A stretch of 64,000 nucleotides of DNA, taken from contig NC_066567.1 in assembly GCF_024679095.1 (NCBI RefSeq), positions 9,599,117 to 9,663,116 of the forward strand, given 5' to 3'. Positions 33,501 through 45,529 of the stretch are shown here, piece by piece. This DNA is from Eriocheir sinensis (lineage: Eukaryota; Arthropoda; Malacostraca; Decapoda; Varunidae). A program made the position numbers and the translations under genes. The stretch's first letter is position 1; each line of letters begins with the position of its first letter. The notes beneath the pieces were generated by a model. That model was not told where the DNA came from. It did no database searches and saw only the letters and a list, made by a program, of their open reading frames with translations.

Positions 33501-33892
33501 CCCGGTAGCAGCGGGGATCATGTTTCTTAATGGTCCCTCCAAGCGAGAGAAATGAGAAAAAATCACCCCTCACACAAACCATTTCATAATATATATATCA
33601 AAGCATTTGTGATCAGATTATGTATCGTCTATTTTGGGGGGTTTATATCATGGCACAAATTTGGCCCGTCGCTGCTACATGGTAAAGCCACAAATTTGGC
33701 CCGTTGCTGCTACACGGTAAAGCCACAAATTTGGCCCGTTGCTGCTACACGGTAAAGCCACAAATTTGGCCCGTCGCTGCTACACGGTAAAGCCACAAAT
33801 TTGGCCCGTCGCTGCTACACGGCAAAGCCACAAATTTGGCCCGTCGCTGCTACACGGTAAAGCCACAAATTTGGCCCGTCGCTGCTACCGGG
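33501..33892 (+). mobile_element. piggyBac-like MITE, copy 2, with seven subterminal repeats
   Basis: The 392-bp element is flanked by TTAA (33497-33500, 33893-33896) with ends CCCGGTAGCAGCG / CGCTGCTACCGGG. The right subterminal unit (about 35 bp, GGTAAAGCCACAAATTTGGC plus CCGTCGCTGCTACAC) is present about seven times. The left half (GGATCATGTTTCTTAATGGT, ATTTGTGATCAGATTATGTA) matches copies 1 and 3. Confidence 0.9.
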
Positions 33893-34109
33893 TTAATGAT
33901 GGTGAGATTTATCATGTTAGGATGCTAGACTTCTTTTTATTTCCGTTTACATGAAGGTTAAGGAAAACCATTGCATATACCTCTGATACACATTATTAAC
34001 AAGATATATATATACAACCGTCACATTGTATGAGGCATGGCAGCACATGGGCCACCTGGATGACGCTAGGACTTAAGAGTGGACGTGTTTCTGAGTCCAA
34101 GTTGATGGT

Positions 34110-34380
34110 ATTTTTGGCAGCTTTGGAAATCCATATAAAAAGTGGCTTATGATATATAGCTCTTCAGGCTTACAAATATCATCGTAACTGGATATGGACT
34201 GGCATGAATATCTGGCTGACTTAAAACTGTAATTCCTGTTCAGTTGGCAGCTTTGGAAATGCATATAGAAAGTGGTTTGTGATATATAACTCTTCAGTCT
34301 TATAAAAAAAACATCGTAACTGGATATGGACTGGCGTGAATATCTGGCTGACTTAAAACTGTAATTCCTGTTCAGTTGCA
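34110..34380. repeat. Tandem duplication, unit about 129 bp
   Basis: Two copies contain TTGGCAGCTTTGGAAATCCA, GTAACTGGATATGGACTGGC and AAAACTGTAATTCCTGTTCA, in the spacer between MTHFS and the end of MIC26/27. Confidence 0.9.
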
Positions 34381-34930
34381 TGCCAGAAATTATCTATGTC
34401 ATTATTACCATTATTATTAGTAGTATGTGACCCAAGAACCTGCTTCGATGACCTTACAAGCACCACACGAACCTTTCACTTGCCTCACTCGAACTAATAC
34501 AAATAAATCCTCGTCTGCACTAAAGAGGGAGAAAACACACACTAGTTAATGGGGGAAACAAACATACATAAAAACTTATCGAATAACCTAAATTTATCAT
34601 GATTGGTAATCCTCTTTTATTCTAACAGGTAGAAATACATACCTTTAATTTAACACAACCAGCTTACTACCTTTGTCTTCAGCTGTATTCCTCTCTCTTA
34701 CTAATGGTCAAAATGGAAGAAATTAAATATACACTAAATTATGTGATGTAGTTGTAGTGTTTTCCGAGTCTAATGAGTTTACCGAGTCTATTCCAGCCCC
34801 TTCTCACTAATGGTCAAAATAAAAAAAAGAGGGACACTTAGATGACATTGGATTATCCGTGGTAGACATGGTTGCAGTTCCCCATATCCGTGTAGTCGTG
34901 TTTTCCGAGCCTATTGAGTTTATCGACAGT

Positions 34931-35053
34931 CTAGCCCCTGGTGGTGTACATGTCGGAGTCCTCGGGGTTGCTCTGTCCGAAATCCTTCTCCGGGGTTGGC
35001 TTGTCCAGCTTCACGATGACGTCCTTCCCTTCCTGCACTACCTCAGCTTCGGT
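34931..35053 (-). CDS. MIC26/27 last coding exon 7
   Basis: After TTCCTCAAG, 40 codons TEAEVVQEGKDVIVKLDK then PTPEKDFGQSNPEDSDMYT plus TRG end at TAG 34933-34931. The conserved C-terminal tail proves that this distant exon belongs to the MICOS gene. Confidence 0.9.
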   Translation of the reverse strand, partial: TEAEVVQEGKDVIVKLDKPTPEKDFGQSNPEDSDMYTTRG

Positions 35054-38000
35054 CTTGAGGAAGGAAGGAGAAGGAACGGCATTACTCGAGTGTTGAGGAA
35101 GGAAGGAAGGATTGACATTTCTCAGTTTTATAGAAGGAAGGAAGGATTGACATTTATCAGTTTTATGGAAGGAAGGAAGGATTGACATTTCTCAGTTTTA
35201 TGGAAGGAAGAAGGATTGACATTTCTCAGTTTTATGGAAGGAAGAAGGATTGACATTTCTCAGTTTTATGGAAGGAAGGAAGGATTGACATTTATCAGTT
35301 TTATGGAAGGAAGGAAGGATTGACATTTCTCAGTTTTATGGAAGGAAGAAGGATTGACATTTCTCAGTTTTATAGAAGGAAGGAAGGATTGACATTTCTC
35401 AGTTTTATGGAAGGAAGGAAGGATTGACATTTCTCAGTTTTATAGAAGGAAGGAAGGATTGACATTTCTCAGTTTTATAGAAGGAAGGATCGACATTTCT
35501 CAGATTTATGGAAGGAAGAAGGATTGACATTTCTCAGTTTTATAGAAGGAAGGAAGGATTGACATTTCTCAGTTTTAAAGAAGGAAAAAGGATTGACATT
35601 TCTCAGTTTTAAAGAAGAAAGAAAGGATTGACATTTCTCAGTTTTATAGAAGAAAGAAAGGATTGACATTTCTGTTTTATAGAAGGAAAAAGAATTGACA
35701 TTTCTCAGTTTTAAGGATGGAAGAAAAAATGACATTACTCTGTTGTGTGCTGGAAATTTTGGGTGTTTCGTAATAAATTTTGTATGGTCATGACTGTGTT
35801 TTTCCTGCAATATTCAACCTTATTTAAACTGGTGGAATTTAGTATAGTCAGGCATTAATATACAGGCATACATACCATACATCTCTATACACATGATACC
35901 TGTATATATGTGTCTTACAGTATATCGTTTAGGTTAGTTTATCCAATTTTTAGTGAGTTAAATTTAGGTTATATTCTTCAGTATTAGATTATGAAGTGTT
36001 ATCATTTTTTAGTATTCAATTAGTCCAGAATCACACTTTTGGGATTAATAAGGGCATGGGAATCAGAAGGCACACTGTTATGATGCTATGTAAACTACCC
36101 CACAGGAACTACAAACTGACTAACTGTAGACTCGTATGCACTGTTGCCAGCTTGTCGTACTCAGAGCATAGTATTTACTGGTTTCTGACGCCTAACTACT
36201 GCCAAGAAACATCAGAATCTAACTCTCAATGATCACTATAAATTAGTTTCGTTATCGGAGCCCAGAAGACAGTTGGGGGTAGGAAGTCGGGAAATATAAT
36301 CAGCTGAGTACGACAATCTGGCAACGTTACTCGTATGTAAGGAAATCACTAAACATCATAGGCAAGACACATGGAGGTAGATCTTTCTTAGCTCTCTCTC
36401 TCTCTGCTTCCACTGTAAAATTCTTCGCTCTCTCTCTTTGCTACCACTGTAAAATTCTTCGCACTCCCTCTCTCTGCTACCACTGTAAAATTCTTAGCTC
36501 TCTCTCTCTGCTTCCACTGTAAAATTCTTCGCTCTCTCTCTGCTTCCACTGTAAAACCACACTACGTACTTATCTTCACTTACAACCCAAACACCACACA
36601 CACACTGACTATCTAGGGGCCACTTTCACAGTCACTTTGTTTTGATCATTACCAATGGCAGCGATCGACGCAATAGTTTTCCACATGAAACTGGCCTATG
36701 GGGTAGTGGGGGCTGCAGAGGAAGTGAGAGGTGTTGAGAGTGGGTGCCAAGGTGCGGGGCTAGGCTAACCCCGCAGCCGCCACTACCCCATCGGCCAGTT
36801 TTACGTGGAAATACTATAGCGGCGATCGCCACCATTGGTAACGATCGAAACAAACAAAATGACTGAAAGCGGCCCTAAGACCCACCCAAAAGTATTGTTC
36901 TAGGTACTAATGGAAAGGTGCAGTATAATCCACCACCCCTACACCCAGTCACACCCACTACATCTCATGCCGCTCACCCAGACTATGCCTCTACGTATGC
37001 TGTGCCAATGAGGTAGGAACTGTGTGGCCCACGAGAATGAGTGGTCCAAAAAGAGGCTCAGACTATGGGGCACTCACACCCTGCTAATGGATACGGTTTA
37101 GACGTTCACACCTGCATCCTTTTAATGAGGCAGAATTTCATGTGGTAGTGGCTAAGTTTAATTCTAGAGTGAGACAGATTCGTAACACACCCTCAAGATT
37201 AAACGTGTGAACAATCAATCAGTAAATAAATAAAATGAAAAATGTGTAACTAGTTCCTACGCCTTTTCTAGTCTACAGTTCCGTCATACAGCCCGTGTTA
37301 GGAGTGAGAGACAACCACAGGATGAAGCACAGCCCTAAGCCAGGCAGTGTGGGGTGTGATCCACTAGGCAGCGTTAACAGACAGCGACAGGCTCAGACTT
37401 TACCCTCAGCCAGGCGGGCCGCAGCGCCACCCCCGCCGGCCGCTGCTCTTCAGGCCGTGCCTCTACTCCGCTTGTGTTGGGACTGGCCCGCACAATGAGT
37501 GTGTTGTCCTGGCTGGTGATGTCTGGCTGGCTGCCTTCAGAGGGCGCTCCTCCAGGGCCAGGCTCAGGTGTGTCTTTGGCAGTACCTGAACGCTCTGCTT
37601 CTGCTATGAGAGGTTCAGCTGCCTCTGGTGGGGTGAGGGGCTGTGTGCCAGGGGCTGCCTGTGTGTCTGCTGCAGCCACTGCCTCACCTGTACCCTCCCC
37701 GGCAGGCTGCTGCCCTGACACACCACCTACGGGAGACTGTACCTGGGGACTGGACGGCAGGGGCTGCGGTGGTTGTGTCACAGCTGCAGCGCCCGGGGCA
37801 GCCTCTTGCTCCTCCTCCCCTGCTGTGGCGACAACAGCAGTCTCTGGCACATCACTGCCAGTGGGAGCAGTGGCCTCCTGAGGGCTCTCAGGCACTGCTG
37901 CTGGTGCTTCACTTCCCTCAGTGGCCTCCTTCACCTCTTCTGCTGCTGCTTCATGGCGCTGAGCCTCCTGCTGCTGCTCCTCCTTCTGGAAGAGGCTGGC

Positions 38001-41000
38001 AAGCTTATCAAACAGGTTCTTCTTCTCTACTGCTGGTGGTGGTGGTGATGGTGGTGGAGGTGCTGGCTCCCCTGCAGGTTCTGTGCTGGCCACCACGCCT
38101 TCCTGTGTCTGGGCGAGGCCTGGCAGCTCACCAGACACAGCCTCCACTGTGTCTGGTGCAGCAGCAGGGGCCTCTTCCCCGGGGACCAATGGAGCACCAG
38201 GGGACTCTGCTGTGTCTGTAGGAACTTGTGGGGCATCAGGAACTGTTGGAAGACTTGAAATTTGAGCAGCGTCTTCAGGGATGGGTAAGGCCTCAGGCAC
38301 TTGTGTTGTGTCCTCAGTGACCTGTGGGACATCGAGGGCTGTGTCCTCTGCAACAACTGAGACATCAGGAACATTCACCGCGTCCTCAGCCTTAGCCAGT
38401 GCCGCAGGGAGGGCCTCAGCCTCCCCCACAAGAGTGCCAGTGCTCAGCCCCTTCCCCTCCCCCGCCCCTGGCAATGGCACACCCCCGGCAGGGACAGACT
38501 CTTGTGGCACCACTACATCACTGGACACTGGCTGCTCCTCCTTCTTAGTAAACAACCTCACTAGCTGCCCAAACAGTCCCCCGCTCTTTTCTGGAACCTC
38601 CTCTTTCTGCCCTACTGCCCTTGAGTCTTTCTCTTCACTAACAGACTGAAGCTTCTCATCTGCTGCCTCTTCCACCTTTTCCTGCTTCTCCTCCTCCACC
38701 ATCACCCATCCTGCTTCTTCCTCCACTGCCTGCTCCTTCTCTTCCACTGCCTCCTGCCTCTCAGTTTCCTTTACCTCACCCACAAGTTTCTCAGTAGTTT
38801 CAGGTTCAGATTTTTCAGGAGTTTCAGATTTTCCAGTGGTTTCTATTTCTGCTTTCTGTGTGACATCAGGTTCAGGTTCTCCGACGGGTTCAGTCACTGG
38901 TTCTGGAGGTTCTGTTTTGGTTTCAACTTCGGACACAGGAGCCTCAGTGTCTTGAGTATCCAATGTGACGGAAGTTGAAGGAATGGAAGTGTCGGGAGTT
39001 TCGGTAATCTGTTCCGTCTTACCACTTTCTAAGACTTCACTCTGAGGTTCTTTCTCAGCCTGGTTCTTGGCGCTCTCTACGGCATCCCTGTCTGGCTTGA
39101 AGAGGCTCACCAGCTTGTCAAAGAGTCCCTCCTTCTCCTGGGGCACTGCAGGGCTGGGGGGTGCCACAGGGGGGGTGTCCACTTCTGTTTGGGTTTCCTG
39201 TGGTGGAACATCCGCCTGTGTCTCCACCACGGCACTGGACTCTTGTTTTTCTTGTTCTTCCTTTGCCTCAAGTGCCTCCACCACCTCCTCCACCAACTCC
39301 TGCCTCTTCTCCGCACTCTCCACTATCTCCGCTGCTGCCTTCTCCACCTTCTCCGCCTCCTTCCTCACCTCCTCTGTCAGCCCCTCCACCTCCTTGGCTG
39401 CCTCCGTGATGCTCTCCACCACCGCCTCCGCTCTTTCCACCGCCTCCTCCACCTTCTCCACCTCTGCTGCAGGCACGGCAGGGTAGACTTCCGCTGCCTT
39501 CTCCACTGCTTCTGTCACCCTCTCCACCACCTCCAGGGCCTCCTCCACCTTCTCTCCCACCTCCTCCACCTCCTTCACAACCTCCTCCACTATGGCTACC
39601 CCCTCATCCACCTCTCTGGCCACCTCCTCCACCACCACAGCCACCTTTCCCTCCACCATCTCTGCCACCTTCTCCACAGCCTCTCCCACCACTGCCTCCA
39701 CCTTCTCCACCACCTCCTTGGCTCCCTCCTCCCCCAGCACAGGCGTCAACACCTCCACCGCAGCTGTCTCCACCTTCTCCTCCACCTGGGCGACCTTCTC
39801 TCCGACAGCAATCACCCCCTCCTCCACCTTCTCCAGCACCTTGCCCTCCACCTCAACCACCTTCTCTATAACCTCCACAGCTCCTTCCTTCACAGCCTCC
39901 ACCACCTCCTCCACCAGGCTGACCCCCTCACCCTCCTCCACTTGCTTGGCACTTTCAGGCTCTCCACTTGTCTCAGTCTTGGCACTCTCTATGGCATCCT
40001 TGTCTGGCTTGAAGAGGCTCACCAGCTTGTCAAAGAGTCCCTCCCTCTCCTGGGGCACTGCAGGGCTGGGGGGTGCCACAGGGGGGGTGTCCACTTCTGT
40101 TTTGCTCTCCTGTGGTGGGACATCAGCCTGTGCCTCCACCACCTCTTCCACCACCTCGCTCTTCTCGCTCTCCACCACCTCCGCTGCCTCCTCCTCCACC
40201 TTCTCCACCTCTGCTGCAGGCACGGCAGGGGATGCCTCCACTGCCTCCTCCACTGCTCCAGGCACTGTCTCCTCCACCACCTCCAGGGCCTCCTCCACCT
40301 TCTCTCCTGCTGCCTCCTCCACTTTCTCTCCTGTCTCCTCCACTGCCACAGCTACTTTTCCCTCCACCACCTCTGCCACCTTTTCTGCAGCCTCCTCAAC
40401 CACTGTCTCCACCTTCTCCTCCACCTCTCCCACCTCAGTGGCCTTGCTGGCAGGCTGATCCTCCTTGGCACTCTCTGGGGCATCCTTGAAGAGGTTCACC
40501 AGCTTGTCAAAGAGTCCCTCCTTCTCCTGGGGCACTGCAGGGCTGGGGAGTGCCACAGGGGGGGTGTCCACTTCTGTTTGGGGTTCCTGTGGTGGGACAT
40601 CCGCCTGTGTCTCCACCACCTCTTCCAACACCTTCTTCTCCTCGCTCTCCATCACCTCCGCGGCTGCCTCCTCCACCTTCTCCACCTCTGCTGCAGGCAC
40701 TTCAGAGAATGCCTCAGCCACCTCCTCCACTCTTTCAGGCACTCTCTCCACCACCTCCAGGGCCTTCTCCACCTTCTCTCCCATCTCCTCCACCTTTTCT
40801 GCAGCCTCCTCCACCAATGTCTCCACCTTCTCCACCACCTCTCCCACCTCAGTGGCCTTGCTGGCACCCTCTTCCTCCTTGGCATCCTTGTCTGCTTTGG
40901 CAAAGAGGCTCACCAGTTTGTCAAAGAGTCCCTCCTTCTCCTGGGGCACTGCAGGGCTGGGGGGTGCCACAGGGGGGGTGTCCACTTCTGTTTGGGGTTC

Positions 41001-44000
41001 CTGTGGTGGAACATCCGCCTGTGTCTCCACCACCTCTTCCAACACCTTCTCCTTGCTCTCCATCACCTCCGCTGCTGCCTCCTCCACCTTCTCCACCTCT
41101 ACTGCTGGCACTGCAGGGAATGCTTCAGCCACCTCCTCCACTCCTTCAGGCACTCTCTCCACCACCTCCAGGGCCTTCTCCACTTTCTCTCCTGCCTCCT
41201 CCACCACCTCTGCCACCTTTTCTGTAGCCTCCTCCACCACTGTTTCCACCTTCTCCACCTCTACCGCCTCAGTGGCCTTGCTGGCACTCTGTTCCTCCTT
41301 GGCATCCCTGTCTGGTTTGGTGAAGAGGGTCACCAGCTTGTCAAAGAGTCCCTCCTTCTCCTGGGGCACTGCAGGGCTGGGGGGTGCCACAGGGGGGGTC
41401 TCCACTTCTGTTTGGGTTTCCTGTGGTGGAACATCAGCCTGTGCCTCCACCACCTCCTCCACCAACTCCTTCCTCTTTTCTGCACTCTCCACCACCTCTG
41501 CTGCCACCTCCACCACCTCCTTCTTCTCGCTCTCCACCACCTCCACCTCCTTCCTCACCTCCTCTGTCAGCCCTTCCACTTCCTTGGCTGCCTCTGTGAC
41601 ACTCTCCACCACTGCTGCTGTTTCCTCCTCCACCTTCTCCACCTCTGCTGCAGGCACTGCAGGGAATGCCTCTGCCACCTCCTCCACTGCTCCACTCACT
41701 CTCTCCACCACATCCAGGGGCTCCTCCACCACCTGCACAACCCCCTCCTCCACCACCACTGCCACCTTCTCTGCAGTCTCCTCCACCTTCTCCACCACTG
41801 CCGCTGTTTCCTCCTCCACCTTCTCCACCTCTGCTGCCGGCACTACAGGGAATGCCTCTGCCACCTCCTCCACTGCTCCACTCACTCTCTCCACCACATC
41901 CAGGGCCTCCTCCACCACCTGCACAACCCCCTCCTCCACCACCACTGCCACCTTCTCTGCAGTCTCCTCCACCTTCTCCACCACCTCCTCCACCTCAGCA
42001 ACCTTCTCTCCAACAGCGACCACTCCCTCCTCCACCACCTCCAGCACCTTCTCTTCCACCACTGCCTCCACCTTCTCCACAACCTCCTTGGCCCCTTCCT
42101 CCACCTCCTCTTCCACCTTCTCCATCACCTCCACAGCTCCTTCCTTCACAGCCTCCACCACCTTCTCCACTACACTGGCCCCCTCACTCTCCTTAAGCTG
42201 TGCCTCCACCTCCACTTGCTTGGCAGTTTCAGGCTCTCCACTTGGCTCAGTCTTGGCAACACTGGCACTCTCTTCCACCTCAGTGCCAGGCTGTTCCTCC
42301 CTGGCACTCTTGTCTGGCTTGAAGAGGTTCACCAGCTTGTCAAAGAGTCCCTCCTTCTCCTGGGGCACTGCAGGGCTGGGGAGTGCCACAGGGGGGGTGT
42401 CCACTTCTGTTTGGGTTTCATGTGGTGGAACATCCGCCTGTGTCTCCACCACGGCACTGGACTCTTGTTTTTCTTGTTCTTCCTTTACCTCAAGTGCCTC
42501 CACCACCTCCTCCACCACCTCCTTCCTCTTCTCTGCACTCTCCACTATCTCCGTTGCTGCCTCCTCCACTTTCTCCGCCTCCTTCCTCACCTCCTCCGTC
42601 AGCCCCTCCACCTCCTTGGCTGCCTCCGTGATGCTCTCCACCACTGCCTCTGCTCCTTCCACCGCCTCCTCCACCTTCTCCACCTCCGCTGCAGGCACGG
42701 CAGGGTAGACTTCCGCTGCCTTCTCCACTGCTTCCGTCACCCTCTCCACCACCTCCAGGGCCTCCTCCACCTCTCCCACCTCCTCCACCTCCTTCACAAC
42801 CTCCTCCGCTACACCTGCCCCCTCCTCCACCTCTCTGGCTGCCTCCTCCACCACCACAGCCACCTTTCCCTCCTCCACCTCTGCCACCTTCTCCACAGCT
42901 TCCCCCACCACTGCCTCCACCTTCTCCACCACCTCCTTGGCCACCTCCTCTCCCAGCAGAGGCGTCAGCACCTCCACCGCAGCTGTCTCCACCTTCTCCT
43001 CCACCTGGGCGACCTTCTCTCCGACAGTGACAACCTCCTCCTCCACCTTCTCTATAACCTCCACGGCTCCTTCCTTCACAGCCTCCACCACCTCCTCCAC
43101 TATGCTTCCACCCTTCTCTCCACCTTCCTTAACCTCCCCTAACACAACCTTGGCACTCACAACACCACCATCACCAGTGCCAACGCTACCAAACCCTTCC
43201 GGCACTGATGGCTTGTCCTGTGGTGTGACCCTGGGTGCGGCACTGCCCTTATCGGTTAGTCTAAAGCCCCACACAGTGACATCGCTGGCCTGCTCTACTA
43301 ATGTGTCAACCAGGGATTTGCCAGGGGGGAGGGTCAGAGCAGCGGCACTCCTTACCTCGGCCCCCTGCGGCTCTGGGGCATCGGCAGGGGCTGGGGGGGC
43401 GTCCTCTGGGGTGGCAGGGGGCGTGGCACTGGCGTCACCTTCCTTCTCTGGTTCCTTGGGTGCCTCTGCTGGTGGTGGTGGTGGTGGTGGTGCCTTGGAC
43501 TGTGGCTTGACTGGAAGGAAGAAGAAGAAGAAGAAAAAGAGGAAGGAGAAATTATTTATACTCGGTTCAAGTTAATTTCACATAACACAAAGCACATAAG
43601 AAGTTGTGGTAGAGAAGGTGCCTTGGAATATGAAAGGAAGAAGAAGAAGAAGAAGAAGAAGAAAAAGAAGAAGAAGAAGAAGAAATTATTTATACTCAGT
43701 TCAAGTTAATTTCACATAACACAAAGCACATAAGTAGTGGAAGAAGAAGAAGAAGAAGAAGAAGAAGAAGAAGAAGGAGGAGGAGATGATGATAGAAAAC
43801 AAGCAATAAAAAGATGAAGAAATAGATTAAGAAAAAGCAGGAAAACAAGAAAAAACAGAAGAACAACAACAAAAACAACCAAATATTTCACACACTCTCT
43901 TCAGGTAAACAAACTTCCCAAACCACACAGAAAAAAAAAAAATAAATAAATAAAAAAAAATAAAAAATAAATAAATAAATAAATAAAATAAAATAAAATA

Positions 44001-45013
44001 AATAAATAAACTGAATAGTACTAGAAAACAGACAACAAAAACAAGAGACCACACACCTCTGACCACAAAGTTATATCCAATGGCCCCGTAGTTCTTGGCC
44101 GCTCCGTACAGCTGCTGGGAGACTGCGTAGGCCTGGCGGGGGTAGCAGAGGGAGGCGGCAGCTGTAGGGGGGGAGGGGGGGGAGTAAGAGAGGCAGGGAG
44201 TGAGGATGCTGGAGTCTGTGATGGGTGACTGTTGTGTTTCCTGACCCTCCTCTTTTTTGTCTTCCTCCTCCTTCTTCTACCTCTGCTCTTCCTCCTCCTC
44301 CTCCTCTTCTCTTCTGTTCTCTCTGTCTTTTCCTTTCTCCTCCATTCACTCATCTCCTGTTCCTCTTCCTCCCTTCCTCCCTTTACCCTTCCACTATTCC
44401 TCTTCCTCCTCCTTCTCTTCTCCTTCCTCCCTTCCTCTCTATCTCTTCCCTTTTCCTTCCTTCACTCATCACCTGTTCCTCTTCCTCCTCCTCCTCTTCT
44501 CTTCTTTTCCCTTCACTCATCCCCTGTTCCTCTTCCTCCTCCTCCTTCCACCTCTTCTCCTTTCTTCATCTCTCTCCCTTTCTCCATGTCTCCTTTTTCT
44601 GTTCTCTCTCTCCCTCTCCTTCTCCTCCCTTCACTCTTCCCATTTTCCTCCTTCCTCCTCCTTCTTCTCTCCTCTTTATCCCTCCAACCCTTCCCTTCTC
44701 TCCTTCCCTCCACCTCTCTCCTTCTCCCCTTCCCTTCCTTCTCCCTTTTTCCTCCTCACTCTCCTCTCTCCAACTCCTCCCCTTCTCTTCCATCCATCTC
44801 TCCTCCTGTCTCCACCCTTCCCTTTATCCTTCCTCTCCCACATCCACCGTTCCCTCCACTCACTGACAACGCCGGTGGAGGTGTAGAGGACCTTCCTGAT
44901 GAAGCCGCCCCGCCGCCGTGCCCCGAGGACCAGCCCCGCCAAGCCGCCCACAGTGATGGCTCCAGCACGGGGTAGCATGTTCTCCTCATCTGTTAGGTAG
45001 TCGACGGTCGCTG

Positions 45014-45045
<32 letters not shown>

Positions 45046-45212
45046 TTAAGAGGTTTTTTATACGAGTGCATGTTTTTTTTCTTTTTTTCATCAGAGGACA
45101 CGGTTCAAGGGCAATATAAAGAGTACAAAAATAAATAAATAAATAAATAAATAAAAAATAAATAAATAAATAAATTAATAAAATAAGGCCGCTACTCGCC
45201 GCTGCTAAATTG

Positions 45213-45262
<50 letters not shown>

Positions 45263-45469
45263 ATCTGCACTCACCGTTTTTTATTTTTTTTATTTCTACT
45301 CAAAATAAAAAAAGTACCAGATAAATTACCAAGTTGTTTGTGGTGTGAAAATTAATGACGATCAAGAAAAAAGGAAATTATGAAGAAAAATGAACCCTAA
45401 AAATTGAGTTGTGGTTCAAACATTAATGATTATCGACTTAAATGGTATATACACTTACAAAAGGTCAAT

Positions 45470-45529
<60 letters not shown>

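Noticed and set aside
40465..42708. Second long plus-strand frame, Ser/Thr-rich, mucin-like
   Set aside because: It lies in another antisense frame over the same exon. Its periodic TSSTTSTF-type text follows the repeats of the real gene.
39189..43142. Very long plus-strand open frame (about 1317 codons), Leu/His/Cys-rich
   Set aside because: It is the antisense shadow of the Val/Glu-rich giant MIC26/27 exon: GAG/GTG codons read backwards avoid stops. Composition is unlike a protein and it has no splice partners.
44225..45101. Frames of up to 247 codons in MIC26/27 intron 4
   Set aside because: TCC-repeat tract. The only real coding part overlapping them is exon 4 at 44864-45010.
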